From Torreya grandis (lineage: Eukaryota > Streptophyta > Pinopsida > Cupressales > Taxaceae), in contig JARHVA010008353.1 of NCBI GenBank assembly GCA_037957365.1, positions 336,001 to 400,000 on the forward strand: DNA of 64,000 nt. Direction: 5' to 3'. Made by a program: the position numbers and the translations under genes. Positions 36,011 through 46,403 of the stretch are shown in pieces. The notes beneath the pieces are model-generated. The model was given only the letters and a program-made list of their open reading frames with translations. It was not told the origin of the DNA and made no database searches. Position 1 is the stretch's first letter; each line of letters begins with the position of its first letter.

Positions 36011-39000
36011 TGAGATCCTGATCTTCCAGGTTGTAGTTTGGAATCTCGGAATCACTGAAGGTGATGGAGGCAATGGTGGGTAACACTTTGACTAAAGCAG
36101 CCAGTGGTTGGAGGTCTTTAGGTTGGATCTCCACTGCTTGTAAAGATTTGATCAAGGTTTGGTGATGTTGTGGAGAGCTTTGTATTAGGTCATAAAAAGA
36201 CTTCTTCATAGGGGATTGGTGAAGTTGTTTCGCCATGGAGTCATGAAGTGTCTCTGAAGATGTTGGTTGGGATGTGCCCAAGATTGAAATCTTGGGTTTT
36301 GGTGGTTGAGAAGGCTTGACGAATGGATATGTCCAAGGGAAAGAAACCTTATCTTTTACTTTATCCTTTAAAATTTGTGACCTGGTGGCCACATTAATAG
36401 TGTTGATTTCAAATAAAGGGGGAGAAGGTGGTAGAGGGACCATAATCTTGCGTTGAGATCCTGATTTAGGTGAGGATGTTTGGGAGGCATGGGATGGTGT
36501 CGATGGTTTATCAAAGGGGTCCTTAATGAGAAGGGTGCCCTTTTTTAGGTGTTGGTGGATGAAAACTTTAAGAGTGAAATAACACTTAGTATCATGCCCA
36601 GGTGTGTGATGATACACATAGATTTTAGTGTCGTCAAACCAAGATGGTTTTGATCCAAAAGGTTGGTATGGCTTAATGGGTGGGAGAATGGTGCTAGAAG
36701 ACTACAATAATTAGTGTAACAATAAAGCATAGGAACCCACTAATAGGTTTGCATGTGTTGTTGCAGTAGGGGTTGACAACTTATATTTAGAAGTTGTAGG
36801 AGGAGTTTTTTGTACCACCTTTTTGGTAGGTGGTGTGGCCACACGAGTAGATGGCATTTTCTTGATGAGAGGTATTGGATTTCATGGAGGAAATATGTTT
36901 TTGATAGGTAGAGGGAGTAATGGAGGTAGTTTTTTTTTGTGAGGTGGTGGAATAGGGAGCACTCCTTTTAAAGTGGAAGGATGTTGACCCAAGATAGAGG
37001 GTAACGGTGAAGGTGGAGGAGTTCTTCGTACCACCTTTTTAGTTGGGGGAGGAATAGACTGACGTGGTTTAACAGCCTTCTTTGGTTTAGTGTGAGGACC
37101 ACTATTGTGTGGGGTGAGGTTCAGCTCTAACTTCACTTGTGGGTGAGTAAGGTTTGATATTGGGTGAACACTTAGAGATTTAATCTATTTCGGCATGGTG
37201 GATCCCTACGAGGTTTTTGGTTCAGATGTGGAAGGTTGAGCTTTTGATGATTTAGGGATGGAAGCTCGATCCTTATTAGAGGCTTTGGGGTGAATTGTCA
37301 CAAAAGGATTGGCAGTATAAGGTGAAGCAGGATGTGTAGGATAAGGAGCCTTAAGTCACTCCCATAGTGCCTCATGTTTTAAGTTCCTAAAATGGAGAAA
37401 TCCTAAGTTTTCTACCAATCGAGAGAAGGGTTTAGGTGATGTCGTGCGAGGCTTTACAGTCGGTCCTTTGGTAGATTTGGGTGATAGTGAGAGTGGAAAT
37501 GTGTTGGATGTAGTGATCGTGGGCCAAAGGCAAGAGAAAACTATCACCAAATCTTCCTCAACTTAATTAGGTGATGTGGCGAGTTCTTCTCTTGGTAGAG
37601 AAGGGATTGGAGAATGTGGCTCTTCGAGAGGATAGAGTGCAGGGATGATCATGCCTTACACATGTGGTCTAGGAGTGTGGAAAGTATGATCCTCCATTGG
37701 TGATAAGAAGGATGAGGGCGAGGCCACCAATGTTGGTGCCATCAAAGCATCCTCTAATATGGGAGAGGTCAAAGTAGCCTCTCCTACGTGTGAAAGAGGG
37801 GTGGATGGAGGACTGTCCTCCATGGGTAGAGGACAAATAGGAGAGGAAGACTCTTCTAAAGGGGGAAGTAGAGGGATTATGGCACCTTCTGCATGAGGGC
37901 ATAGGGTATGAATGGTAACTTCTTCTAATGGTAGAAGAAGAGGGAAGGTAGGGGCAAGAGGAATAGGTAATATGGGTTCCTCACGAGGTAGAAGTATGTG
38001 TGGAAGAGGTGTTTGATGTTGTGGGGGTGATATGGGTAGAATAGGCTCTTCTACTCATGGTGGAGAAATGGGTTGACTAACCTCTTTAGATTATGGGAGA
38101 GGTTGGTTAGGAATGAAAAGAGAAACCATGTCGACCGTGTGTATATTACGCTCTTGAAGATCATCGGCCATGGTCTGAACACTATTCTAACTTGGGGGAT
38201 GGTTAGGAAATGGTTGCCTAAAGATATCTATGTCTTGGTTAGCTAACGCATTTGGGTTATCCAAAATAAGATCCCCCTTGTCTAACATGTCTTGAATAAA
38301 ATTCTTAAGGGTTTTTCAATTGTCTGTGTCATGACCGTTGACACGGTGATAGTTACAAAAGTCATTTTCCCTATACCATGTAGGGATGGCTTGTGAGGGG
38401 TCAAATTGGGGTGGTGGTTAGATTTGAGGGAGGTTGAGGACTCCCTACTTCACTATTTTATCTAATATGAAAGCGTATGATTCTCCTATTGGAGTGTATT
38501 GATGCTATACATACCGTTGTTGGAATTGTCTTGTGATGTTTTGTGATGTGGAGGGTTTGGTTAGTTATGGTAGAAGATGATGATCTAAGTACCATAGCAT
38601 TTTCCAATCCCTTGGAATTGGAATGGGAAGAAGAAGATTTAGAAGATGAAGGGTCAATGGATTTTGCATTGGTATTTTTGCTACATAATTTGACCTTATC
38701 CTCTTCGACTACGCAGAGATCAAGCTTTGGGCCATGGTGAAAGCTTCATCAAATGTGAAGAAAGTTTGAACCTGCAAAGTGGATGAGATGTGCTTGGCAC
38801 ATGCTCTTGAAAAGACCTCAATGAGCTCAGGTTGAGGTAATGAAAAGGAGAGTTGGTTGATCAAACCTCTCCAACGGGCGACGAAGTCTAGTATCGACTC
38901 ATCGTCGAATTGTCTGATATAATAAAGGTCAGTGATGGAGACCTTTTTAGTGATATTGATTGAAAAGTGGTCGAGGAATAGCTGAGCTAGTTGAGTGAAG

Positions 39001-39758
39001 GTAAAGAGAGAGTGACTGGTAATATAACTATACAATTCAAGGGTGGCACCAGAAAGTGACATGGGGAATGTGCGAAGTAATAATGCATCATCGTGCGTTA
39101 TGAGGTAACAAGCGTGCCCAAATGCTCATAGATGTTGTTGTGGGTCCTCTTTACTTTGAAAGCAAGTAAATTTTAGGAGTTCCCACTGGTTAGGGTATGG
39201 TATAATAGGCAATAAAGGGTGAATAGGTTTGTTATAGATTTGTTCGTATAAAAGAACATTCTTCAAATTTAAAATAGATGTCTCAAGGTTGGAGATCTTA
39301 TCCATCAGCATCTTAATGAGATCGGTAGATGGATTGGCAAGAGGGGCACCCCCTAAGTTATAGGGTACTTAGAAGGCATTGGGAGGGGCATATGATGTAC
39401 TTGGTTGCATTTGTGTAGGCACAACATATTGGTAGTTTGTCATAGGGACTGATATTGAGGTCAAGGGGGCTTGTGCCATGAAGTTGGAGGGCATAACTTG
39501 ACTAGATGCCGCCAAGGGTGGTTGAATGGTGGTGACACTAGTTAAAGGATAGGTAGTCACTCTTGTATTTATGGGTGTAAGAGTGGGTGGGATAGAGACA
39601 ATCAAGTTCTAGAAAGGTGTCGAACTTGGTTGAATTGTTTGTGGTTGAGGGGGTACGGAAACCCCAATGGAGGTAGGTCCAGAAATAGAAGGAGAGGCCA
39701 AATCTTGAACATTGGCCAAATCTTGGAGAGGCCTAATCTTGAATCTTGAACTGGGCAT
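36000..39758 (-). pseudogene. gag: gag polyprotein relic of element C, two zinc knuckles
   Basis: Starts at the ATG at 39,756-39,758 (MPSSRFKIRPLQDLANVQ). A Pro/Thr-rich N-terminal part precedes a helical stretch LMDKISNLETSILNLKNVLL. The capsid domain spans about 39,220-38,709 (KFTCFQSKEDPQQHL, LSGATLELYSYI, RQFDDESILDFVARWRGLI, VFSRACAKHISSTLQVQTF). A first knuckle FCNYHRVNGHDTDN is near 38,330-38,370, a long proline-rich linker follows, and a second knuckle VYHHTPGHDTKCYFTLKVFI is near 36,600. The stretch 36,617-35,997 is one open frame of 206 codons, rich in Pro/Ser, ending near SITFSDSEIPNYNLEDQDL. No protease follows. Scattered stops elsewhere. Confidence 0.8.
37140..38120 (-). repeat. 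Degenerate proline/glutamate repeat region in gag of element C
   Basis: The minus strand encodes recurring phrases such as VEEPILPISP, REEPILPIPL, LEEVTIHTL and LEESSSPICPL, about 15-25 codons apart. On the plus strand, words like gaggaagactcttct and ggtagaag recur. It separates the two zinc knuckles. Confidence 0.6.
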
Positions 39759-41132
39759 GCAAGAATGTCTCTCTACATTTTTGCTAATTACATTCAGAAG
39801 AAGAAGAAACTAAACTTAAGAGTCAAGGGTTTGTATGTCACCTAGATTAAGTTGTGCACCGTATCCAAGCATTGTAGGAGCTCCTCTTTGGCTGTGGAGG
39901 AAGACACCTATAGATAAGAATAAGACTTAAACAAAGAAAATGTTAGAAGATGATAGGGTGGACTACCAAGCTACATGCTCGGTCCTGAAAGCGTAAAGCT
40001 CCCTGAGGGATGACAGTCCACTATTTAAGACAAAGAGATTTGTATAAAATGAAATGATAAAAGACTTACAAAAATGAAAAGGTAGAATGTTGTGTACCTA
40101 TTCCCTATAATCCATGAGTCTCAGCAAGCCGGTCAAAGGTTGTGTCTAGTCTTTAGGCTGTTTAGATTGGTTTTCTGGTTTGCACAGTCACCGACGTCAG
40201 TTATGCTGTCGATGTAGATAGGTAAATAGTGATGACATCGATTATACTGCTGATGTTGGTAGGGGCAATAGGTATTTGGATGAATTTTAGGGTATTTTTG
40301 TGATAGATAGAGGACTTTGGGAGTTGGGAGGTTTGTGTAGAGTTATGGGAAAGAGAATAGGGTCTGAAGAAGGGGAAAAGGTAGAGGATAGGTGTGAGAA
40401 TAGGGTAGGAGTCAGAGAAAGGATTTTCAGCCCTTCTACAAAGGAAGTCAGGTTTTTTTACAGTATTCAGAAATAGTAAATAGAAACTAATTACCAAGTT
40501 ATTCTAGAAATTTGAAATGGAGCCCAGAAGAATACTTAGCTTTTTGGTGAAGACCCAAGGGTGTCAGAATGCTTGTTCCCATTGTGGCTGATGTTGAGGT
40601 CCTCATACAATGCTTCAATCCAATCTCTGGAATGACTTGTGCAAAAATTTGATAGCTTGGAGAGTGATAGTCAAATTTTGATGCTTAGTCTCAGAGTGTG
40701 CGCGTCAATTTTTGAAGAGGTGGGGGCTAACTCAAGGTTAGAGTCTAGCTTATGTAACTGACATCAGTGATCCCACCGACGTCGATAGATAGTTGATCAA
40801 TGTCAGTGGATAGAGAATGGGTAAAAGGGATATTTTTAGCCCTTTGTCCATTTATCCATCTGCCAAGTGCATTTGCCATTGGAGAATGGTCAAAAGATAG
40901 GTTTATTAGGAACAAGAGTTAGTTAGGAGGTTAGGATGGAGTGAGAATAGGTCATGCTTTAGATGACCTAGTCTCAGGGTGACTCATAGGGTAAGAAATG
41001 GTCTTAGGGTGAGGTGTTTCGGTGAGGTGTCTAGGCGAGGTGTCCAAGTGAGGTGTCCAAGGTGAGGTGTCTAGGTGAGGTCATTAATTTAAGATAAGTA
41101 ATTTATTTTAAATTAATAAAGTGTGTAAGTGT
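39759..41132 (-). other. Element C leader / possible 5' LTR, boundary unresolved
   Basis: Non-coding. The short phrase gaggtgtc(t/c)a(a/g)g recurs five times at about 41,015-41,080. Words such as gacgtcggtgg and gatgtcagtgg recur on either strand near 40,190-40,260 and 40,760-40,800. I searched 32,000-35,400 by eye for a second copy of this region and found none. Confidence 0.45.
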
Positions 41133-41435
41133 TTAGAAATGGACCAAGGGGGGGTTAACGTAATATTGGTGTCTACAAGTCTTAGGTCCAATTGTAAGAG
41201 GGAGACAAATACAACCAAGTGGATTTTGATTAGTTTTGTTAAATCCATGGTAGGTGAGGTGGGTTTGATTGAGATGATCTTTATTATAGCCAAGATTTTG
41301 GATGAGCCACAAAGATGTCACATTAATATTGGACCCTTCATCTACTAAAAATTTATGAATGAGGGTGGTATTAATGGATATTTTAATGAATAGGGGTGGA
41401 TCATCAGTGTGAAAGAGAATATCATCATTAATCAT
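41133..41435 (-). pseudogene. Aspartic protease N-terminal fragment of element B
   Basis: A 100-codon open frame: MINDDILFHTDDPPLFIKIS, then FLVDEGSNINVTSLWLI with the active-site triad in the form DEGS (usually D-S/T/G-G-S), LTYHGFNKTNQNPLGCICLP and LTIGPKTCRHQYYV. It cuts the polyprotein in functional elements. The frame stops at HF, just where element C begins and where LLGRPW would be expected. Gag lies directly upstream, as normal. Confidence 0.8.
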
Positions 41436-41639
41436 GTATTCTTAAATAAATTCAATGGAAGGTTTAGAATAAGGACAAATGGATTCAATGATATGCATGT
41501 TAGTTGGGCGAGGCTTAGGAAAGGCTGTTCTTATACAAAATATGGATCTTATATTTCTTACAATTTTTACATGAGGAAATTGAGATGATAAGGGGAGGTG
41601 CAAACTAAATCCATAAGATTAATTTTTCAAGGCATGGAT

Positions 41640-43509
41640 TTGAGCTCTTGCAAGAAGTTCTAATGGGATTTGGAAGAAGAACCAGTGTGAGGTTTAGAAG
41701 GTAAGGTAGAATTTGAAGGAATTAAAGTGATTGGTGGTTCATAAGAAGGATATGGTTCCTCATTAGCTTCTAAATCAAGGTGAGTGGTAATAGTATCTTT
41801 GAGGATTTTCTCTTCTAAAGATGGTTTCTTAGGTTTAATGATAGGATCCTTGTGAGCCATTTTTTGATGATAATTGACCTTAGTCACATTGACATATTGA
41901 GAAATATTGTAATATTGATCATAGTCAACATCATTGGAACAAACATCCTTGGTATTTTATTAAGTGTTAGAAGTGGAAAAATATTTTTAGTTATTATAAA
42001 AATATTTGGGAGCTTATCATTTTTGAGAAGTGGTGTTGTAGTCTTGATGATAGAGTTGGATCATGGCTTCAAGATTGAAGGAATCACCAAGCATATATGA
42101 GATAAAAAAATTGGTAAGGCATCTATAGGTTTCATGGGACTTACTAATGTTGGTGTGGAACCAAAAAAATTGATTAGGGTCATACCATTTAGGAGGATTA
42201 CTAGGATAAGTAAATGGTTTAGAGGGCACTAAAAATTGTTTCATTTTTTACACAATCAATGGTGTGTGAGAAGATAGAGGATTTTCAGCCTTGGAATCTC
42301 CTAGATTGGTTTGATGAGTATTATTGATGATTGAATTGGTATAAGTTTGAAAATACCCCTTGAGGAATTTTGTATTAGGTTTAAATTGTTTCATTAATAA
42401 GTCTTGATGCTTGTCTTGGTCAAGAGCTTCGTTAATCATTTTAGGGGCAAAAGTTCAAGCCTTATATTGAAGAGAAGGATTTAAATTAGTTATAAAGATT
42501 TTGAATAGATTATCATCAGTAATGTTATGGATGGACTTGTGGACCAAATATTTCCACCATTTTATAAAGTCACAAGTTGATTCACTAGGAGATTTCTTAG
42601 CATTGTTGATATGGCTAAGGCAATTTTTGAGAAGATCATTATATTAAAATTATTTAATGAGAGGATTGACTTAATCCTCTATTTTACATATGGAATGTTG
42701 GGGAAGTTAGTTTTACCACTCTAATACATCACTAGTGAATGTTTTAACTAGAATTCTAGTTGTGGTGAAAGTATTAGTTTGGATCCATTCTTTGTAAAGA
42801 TTTCCAAATGCCTTGAGGAAAGATGTAGGGTGTTTAGTCCCATCATACTTGGTAGTTGGAGATATGTTACTAATATCAATGGAAATAATGAAAGGAGATA
42901 AATATTCCTTTTAGATTTTTTTAAGCATCTTATTATTCAGGATAAGTTGGGGAATGACATTTCCCATAACATCTCTAAGAGGTGGAGGAATAAAGTTTTG
43001 ATTATTTTTAAGGATTAGAACCAAAAGATGTTTAGACATTTTGATAAAATGATGTTGTAATTAAATAATTTAGGAAGTGTTATATGTTTTTATTAAGTTC
43101 ATTTGTTGCATGATTTATGCAAGAATTTGAGTCATATCAATTGGCAGGCTAGTGTTTGTAGGAGGGCTCCTCAAATGGGTATTAGGGGAGGGGTGTTAGG
43201 AGGTGGATTACCAATGGGGATATTAGATAAACATGTGTCAATAACTCCCACATTGTGTTGAGATACTTAGAGATGTGAATTATATTAATAGGTACAAAAA
43301 GGATCTAATCCACCCACTTCATATTGAGGTGTGATTTTAACCATGTTACAATCTATAGATGAGGGAGGGGTAGAAGTAATCTGAGAGCAAGGGTTCTTTT
43401 AGGAGGTAAAGAAAGGAAGAAGATAATACCCCATATAGTGTCTAAATGGATTTAGGTTATCAAAGAAGATTTTTATAGGGTATTTCATGATGCTTGATGA
43501 AGGAAACAT
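41640..43509 (-). pseudogene. gag: gag polyprotein relic of element B
   Basis: Starts at the ATG at 43,507-43,509 (MFPSSSIMKYPIKIFF). The capsid-type region lies about 43,030-42,480, with FIPPPLRDVMGNVIPQLIL, TKYDGTKHPTSFLKAFG, LYKEWIQ and SPSESTCDFIKWWKYLVH. FINEALDQDKH-like text follows at 42,439, and a zinc-knuckle remnant PPKWYDPNQFFWFHTNI with KSHETYRCL is at about 42,200-42,110, its first cysteine lost. A short acidic linker (41,887-41,660) leads to protease. Many stops and at least two frameshifts. Confidence 0.78.
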
Positions 43510-45185
43510 GATTTAGGAAAGAAAAATTAAGGATAGATTCAGTCAGATAGAGAAATAAGCTTGCTAAATAGAAGAATAGGGTCAGATAATAGGTATAGAG
43601 TCAACTAGGTTGATAAAGTACTACTAAAACATAGGATGAGAAGAGTATCGAGTCATATGGGTCAATTATGTACTACTAAATAGAGGTAATAATAGAAAAA
43701 TAAGAGACACATTCATGTAGATCAACTATATACTAAAAGTAGGAAGGTAAAACATAGTCTATGAGAGATTATATCAACCAGGATGATAGTGTTATAAAAT
43801 AGGGGAGAAACTTTAAAAGATAATTGAAGCAAGAATAAAAGAAAACACACAAACAATTGGATTAATGTGATTGTTCCTAATGGGCACACAACACAAAATC
43901 TTGCACCAATGCTGGCCAATGCAAGATTTTGAAATACAACATGCAATGATCAAAGAGGAAGCATTCAAATAAAAATTAAATCATAAATAAGTGGAAACTT
44001 TAATAATTATTATATTATTCTAAATTTTTGAATTAAATGTTATAGGAAATTTGGTTAAAATAGGGAACTATAAAGGCAATCTATGAATGGTTTCAGGATG
44101 TTTGGGCTAAAAGGGATTTGTGTTGGAAATGGTACTGGCTTGGTATTGGAGCTTAACCCCTCACTTTATAATCCCATAGTGATAAGGGGTTGGGTGCTTT
44201 TACAATATATACCATTAACCATGTATTTATACTTGGCTATAAAACCAACTCGACTTCCCCCTTGGTGATGGAATCTAAGTAGGTAGGCCTTGGGAAGATA
44301 AGTGTTTAAATACATTTTGAATGTTATGTGATTTGGTAGTGTGTGTAAAATAATAAAGTAGTGTAACTAAAATGGAAATTTTAAAATCCACCTATTTAGA
44401 CTATGTGAGTTCTTCTAAGCATGCAGATAATTGAAAAATAAATGTGAATTAATTACTAGCAAATAGTTTTTAATTTCTTAATTGAGAATAATAAAAAGTT
44501 AGTTAAAGTGACACTATATGCAAACAAAACAAAACAAAGTCGATTGGGTCACTACTATTTTGTAGAATCAAGGTATTTAAGAACAGAGTTGAACAAGTCA
44601 ACTATCTCTCTCAGATAGAAGATAGGCTACAGAACTAGGTCAACTAGGTTGACCTAGTTAGCTATAGGGTTGCATTTTTAAAGACTATTAACTTGTGAAA
44701 AATAGAACTACAAGAAATAAAAAAATGATATAAAGAGGAAAGAATGAAAATTTGGTTGGATTGAATATGGTTAAGATTGAAAATTTTATGTTGAAATGCC
44801 TTAATTGCTACTTTCAAATTCTAAAAATTGGGTTGATTAGTTTGACCAAGTTCTATAAAACCTTATATACTGAAGAAGAATAATAGGGTCAACCTATTTG
44901 ACATTGTTTGTTGACATATATGTTTGTAGAAATAATTAGTAGATAAAGTTGACATATTCGATAGTGTATGATAATCTAGAAATGAAGAAGGGTACTGTGT
45001 TGACCTACTTGATCTAGTAACCTGTAGCTAATGAAGACCTGCATAGATAGGACATAGTCATTTTGAATAAAATGTGTGTTAAACTTGCACACATAAAGTT
45101 AAAACTATATTGAATAGTTCAATATAGTACTTTAAATATGGAAAAGTATGATAAGATGATAACAAATAATATCATGAAAGAAAAC
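43510..45185 (-). other. Element B untranslated leader
   Basis: No coding content. The words gtcaac/gttgac occur often between 44,530 and 45,010, on both strands, without a regular period. The minus-strand open frame at 43,722-43,946 has no recognisable content. Confidence 0.55.
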
Positions 45186-45191
45186 TTGCAA

Positions 45192-45220
45192 GGGTTAGAT
45201 TCACATCAGGTTCACTAGAA
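45192..45220 (-). promoter_or_regulatory. Primer-binding site of element B
   Basis: Next to the LTR the minus strand reads TTCTAGTGAACCTGATGTG. It shares GTGAACCT with the site in element D (TTTGGTGAACCTAAC); A at the third position of TGG is probably decay. Confidence 0.6.
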
Positions 45221-46398
45221 TGTAAGCAATGGGAAATGCAATAGATCTATAAATCAATCCTAGATCAGAGAAGATAAATCCTACTTAAATTTATGATTGT
45301 GAATAAATTAGATATTTGAGTTCATGAACAAGATATATTCACTAGACCTAGACAAGGGATATATTACCATAATAAACTCACTATGGAGGGTTCCAAAGTC
45401 TCTAGTCAAGCAAAACTTTGAAATAACCCTAACTAGGTCTTATTTTTTCATATTCACTAAACTACTAATAAGTAAATCAAAATATAATCTAGTACTCACC
45501 ATAGCTTATGTCATAAAGTTGGTGGTTAGTAATCATAAAAGTAAACATGCATAAAATAGTCCCAATTAAGCTATGTATAGGTAAGACCCTAATGCATGAA
45601 AAGAGAAATATATTCAAAAGCCATTACTTATGTTACTTCTATCAAATAAAAAGAGGATAAAATTTAGAGATACTTAACTTGAAGATGAACCCATCGAGAC
45701 TTAATCAATCCCTTATCCAAAGGTGCTTTGTAAGAGGTTATTGTGGTTTGTAAGGATTTCTAAGAAAGGCCAAAACATCTAAGAATTTTCCACAAGACAA
45801 AATTCTTTTCCAAGTAGAAACCCTAACCTAAGACTCCTCAAGTAGAATGGTAGAAGAGTAGATTGTAAATAAGCACAAATGAATAATTAGCTTTTGATGT
45901 ATCTCTAAGAATGGAAAAATGGATGTGTTTATATAAAAATATATAACCCTAGTCCTTTTTGAAAGTTTAGGCTAATAAGGTCAACCCAATCAACCTTGTA
46001 TCGTTATTGACAAAAAAATTAGGTCTCGATCTAGGTCGGCCAAGGGTGGACCTAGACCCTAAATAAGTTTTATCAATTAGAGTAAAAGGTTGATGGGGGT
46101 GACAGTGTAACATAAAACATAAAGATGATTTTAATCTAAGGAAGGGCTAATGAAGGCAAAAAATGATTAGAGGGTGAAAAAGAGGAGGCAAAGCTTAAGG
46201 GAATATTTTTAGGAGATGGTTGGATTGATAAAAAGTGGTAGTAAGGGGATAAAAATCCTATGAATCACCAATGGTCTACCCACCCCTTTCCCAGTGAATC
46301 CTTTAAGGCATACACTCAAAGAGATTGAGACTTGAGAAGTTCTTACAAGATAGAAAGCATTAGCAATTGATAAATTTTGAAAATATTATGTGCATACA
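45221..46398 (-). mobile_element. Element B 5' LTR, uninterrupted copy
   Basis: 1,178 bases from TGTAAGCAATGGG to gtgcataca on the plus strand. It carries in one piece what is split at 13,164-13,570 and 24,146-24,909, and so shows the empty insertion site of element D (cattacttatgttact near 45,620). Confidence 0.92.
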
Positions 46399-46403
46399 AT
46401 TAT
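46399..46403. repeat. Target-site duplication, right copy (element B), attat
   Basis: Matches 13,158-13,162. Confidence 0.55.

Larger units (their letters stand above)
31991..41132 (-). mobile_element. Element C: less decayed Tat-like relic inside the protease region of B
   Basis: About 9.1 kb that is visibly richer in G+C and CpG than both flanks. Minus-strand order: noncoding leader (41.1-39.8k), gag with two zinc knuckles (39,758-36,000), a fused RT start and IN end (36.0-35.5k), spacer, tandem arrays (34.6-32.7k) and a purine run TTTGAGGGGGAA at 32,037-32,048. Flanking B sequence makes insertion the natural explanation. I could not find an LTR pair or a target-site duplication, so the exact ends (within about 50-100 bases) and the fate of the LTRs are open. 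Confidence 0.68.
13164..46398 (-). mobile_element. Element B: Tat-lineage Ty3/gypsy retrotransposon with nested insertions
   Basis: Minus-strand element bounded by LTRs of about 1.18 kb (left copy split, right copy 45,221-46,398). Read on the minus strand the order is 5' LTR, primer site, leader, gag, protease, RT, gypsy RNase H, second RNase H, integrase, tandem-repeat 3' UTR, purine tract, 3' LTR. The two successive RNase H domains are diagnostic of the Tat lineage. Two later arrivals enlarge it: element D in the 3' LTR and element C in the protease region. Without these it would be about 13-14 kb, a normal size for Tat. Every coding domain has stops and frameshifts, so it is dead. Confidence 0.83.

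Noticed and set aside
32018..41132. LTR pair for element C
   Set aside because: I compared 39,760-41,130 with 32,000-35,400 by eye and found no collinear similarity; a computed dot plot could still reveal one.
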